Source of the DNA: an uncultured Bacteroidales bacterium
GTDB taxonomy: Bacteria > Bacteroidota > Bacteroidia > Bacteroidales > P3
DNA: 6,021 bases
Assembly: GCA_946540365.1 (NCBI GenBank)
Contig: CAMNIH010000101.1
Location: forward strand, 1 to 6,021
Reading direction: 5' to 3'
Shown here: one piece after another, positions 4,675-6,021 of the stretch
Layout: each line of letters starts with the position of its first letter
Position numbering within the stretch: the stretch's first letter is position 1
Notes under the pieces: generated by a model
What the model saw: only the letters and a program-made list of their open reading frames with translations
Told to the model about the DNA's origin: nothing
Databases searched by the model: none
Translations under genes and position numbers: made by a program

Positions 4675-6021
4675 ATGAAAATCCATATCGTCCAACACGA
4701 CATTCCCACCCTCAGGATCGAGCAGAACCTGGAGTGGATCAAGGCTGAACTCGACTCGCCGGCCTCGCGCGAAGCCCTCCTCACCGTCTTCCCGGCATGC
4801 ACGCTATGCGGCGCGCCCCTCTTTGCCGCCGCCGGATACAGGGATGTGCAGAAAGCCGCCCAAGGGGCCCTGCAGGACCTGGTGGCGCTGTCGGAGCACC
4901 GCGCCTTCATCGTCGGCATGCCCCTGCAGATTCAGGACAAGGGGCTCTGCAACGCCCTGGTGTTCGTCCAGAACGGCGCCATCCGCGGCGTGGTGACCAA
5001 GAAGTACCTCACCGTCGACGAGCAGCGCTGCTTCGTCCGCGGCGAGGGGGTGCGGGTGATCGACTTCCACGACCAGCGCATCGCCATCGGCTTCTACGAG
5101 GACCTGAAGGAACTGTCGAAGGGCTACGTCGACCGTCCCGACCTGGTGGTCTGCTGCGGCTGCCAGGTGTTCGACTACCGGCGTCCGTTCCGCATCCGCT
5201 ACCGCATGTCGAAGATCGTCGAGAACCTGGGCGCCGCGCTGGTCTATGTGAACCGCATCGGCGGCGAGGGGCCCTACCTCTATGGTGGCGGCTCGCTGGC
5301 GATGAATGCCGCCGGCGGCGTGCTGGCCCAGCTGCCCTACTTCGAGCAGGCCTGCCAGACGGTGGACATGCAGGTGATCGACACCATCGACGACGCGAAA
5401 CCCGAGCCGGTGGAGCTGGTCTACAAGGCGCTGGTGTGCGGCCTGCACGACTACTTCAGCAAGAACGGGCTGCACCGTGCGGTGTTGGGTCTGAGCGGCG
5501 GCATCGACTCCGCCCTCGTCGCCACCCTGGCCGTCGACGCCCTCGGCGCCGACAATGTGCATGGCCTGCTGATGCCCAGCCAGTACAGCACCGACCACTC
5601 GGTGACCGATGCCGTCGAGCTGGCCAACAACCTGGGAATCAGCTACGACATCGTGCCTATCCGTCCGCTCTTCGACGCCTTCCGCAGCGCCATGGCGCCC
5701 GTCTTCGGCGACCGCGCCGAGGACGTCACCGAGGAGAACCTGCAGGCCCGCATCCGCGGCACGCTGGTCATGAGCTACGCCAACAAGTTCGGCGCCCTGG
5801 CCCTCAACACCACCAACCGCTCGGAGGCCGCCATGGGCTACGGCACCCTCTACGGCGACTCCTGCGGCGCCCTGGCCGTCATCGGCGACCTCTACAAGAC
5901 CGAGGTCTACGAGCTCAGCGAGTGGATCAACCGCGACGGCATCCGCATCCCGCAGAACAGCATCGACAAGGCCCCCAGCGCCGAGCTGCGCCCCGGCCAG
6001 AAGGACAGCGACTCGCTGCCC
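4675..6021 (+). CDS. nadE: NAD+ synthetase, two-domain type (3' end missing)
   Basis: The 449 visible codons run off the right edge; family members of this type are about 640 aa or more. NadE makes NAD+ from deamido-NAD+ and ATP, the last step of cytoplasmic NAD synthesis; two-domain forms take ammonia from glutamine. Residues 1 to about 240 are a nitrilase-fold glutaminase-type domain, with matches at VFPA (38-41), TKKYL (108-112), DEQRCF (115-120), GFYEDL (139-144) and VNRIGG (192-197). Residues from about 245 are the synthetase domain, with P-loop SGGIDS (274-279), ARIRGTLVMSYAN (358-370), NTTNRSEAAMGY (378-389), YGDSCG (393-398), GDLYKTEVY (404-412) and the final visible KAPSAELRPGQKDSDSLP (432-449). 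The synthetase signature looks complete. The glutaminase triad does not: the Glu of FPE is Ala41 and the Cys of CED is Tyr141, while Lys109 remains. The loop after LP is also about four residues short. The start is the ATG at 4675, after TTAGTTT and without Shine-Dalgarno. Confidence 0.93.
   Translation, partial: MKIHIVQHDIPTLRIEQNLEWIKAELDSPASREALLTVFPACTLCGAPLFAAAGYRDVQKAAQGALQDLVALSEHRAFIVGMPLQIQDKGLCNALVFVQNGAIRGVVTKKYLTVDEQRCFVRGEGVRVIDFHDQRIAIGFYEDLKELSKGYVDRPDLVVCCGCQVFDYRRPFRIRYRMSKIVENLGAALVYVNRIGGEGPYLYGGGSLAMNAAGGVLAQLPYFEQACQTVDMQVIDTIDDAKPEPVELVYKALVCGLHDYFSKNGLHRAVLGLSGGIDSALVATLAVDALGADNVHGLLMPSQYSTDHSVTDAVELANNLGISYDIVPIRPLFDAFRSAMAPVFGDRAEDVTEENLQARIRGTLVMSYANKFGALALNTTNRSEAAMGYGTLYGDSCGALAVIGDLYKTEVYELSEWINRDGIRIPQNSIDKAPSAELRPGQKDSDSLP

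Noticed and set aside
4804..5598. 264-codon open frame opposite nadE
   Set aside because: It is a codon-aligned antisense shadow. The + strand encodes clear NAD+ synthetase motifs across the same bases.

Overview
The window looks like chromosomal DNA from a G+C-rich member of the Bacteroidota, most likely order Bacteroidales. Three things point there: a short RsmI-type methyltransferase paralogue of the kind I associate with that phylum, the lack of Shine-Dalgarno sequences with A-rich leaders before starts, and a TAnnTTTG-type -7 box before one gene. Genus is not resolvable by eye; an Alistipes/Rikenellaceae-like organism would fit the base composition. I see no transposase, integrase, tRNA, rRNA or CRISPR array.

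Layout. Left edge (1-778, + strand): a DUF1905-family protein of 93 aa, with a start that may overlap the stop of an upstream gene cut off by the window edge, then a small exported protein of unknown function (138 aa). A strong bidirectional terminator (798-834) separates these from two genes on the - strand: a 906-aa exported protein with WG repeats and a MORN/YwqK-like patch (860-3580), and upstream of it an RsmI-like SAM-dependent methyltransferase (3615-4331). The two lie 34 bp apart and are probably co-transcribed, although nothing links their functions. A 343-bp divergent intergenic region (4332-4674) follows. On the right edge is a two-domain NAD+ synthetase, nadE, on the + strand; its 449 visible codons run off the window.

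Two things stand out. First, the divergent intergenic region carries a perfect, spacerless 104-bp palindrome (4443-4546). Each 52-bp arm holds four 11-bp tandem units, and a short degenerate direct repeat lies on either side. Its position between two divergent starts argues against an ordinary terminator. Second, the N-terminal nitrilase-fold (glutaminase) domain of NadE keeps its fold motifs but appears to lack two of the three catalytic residues: Glu is replaced by Ala41 and Cys by Tyr141. The ATP-dependent synthetase domain looks intact. This suggests an enzyme that uses free ammonia or gets its nitrogen another way.

The very long open frames antisense to the three large genes are codon-aligned shadows, as expected in G+C-rich coding DNA, and are not annotated.
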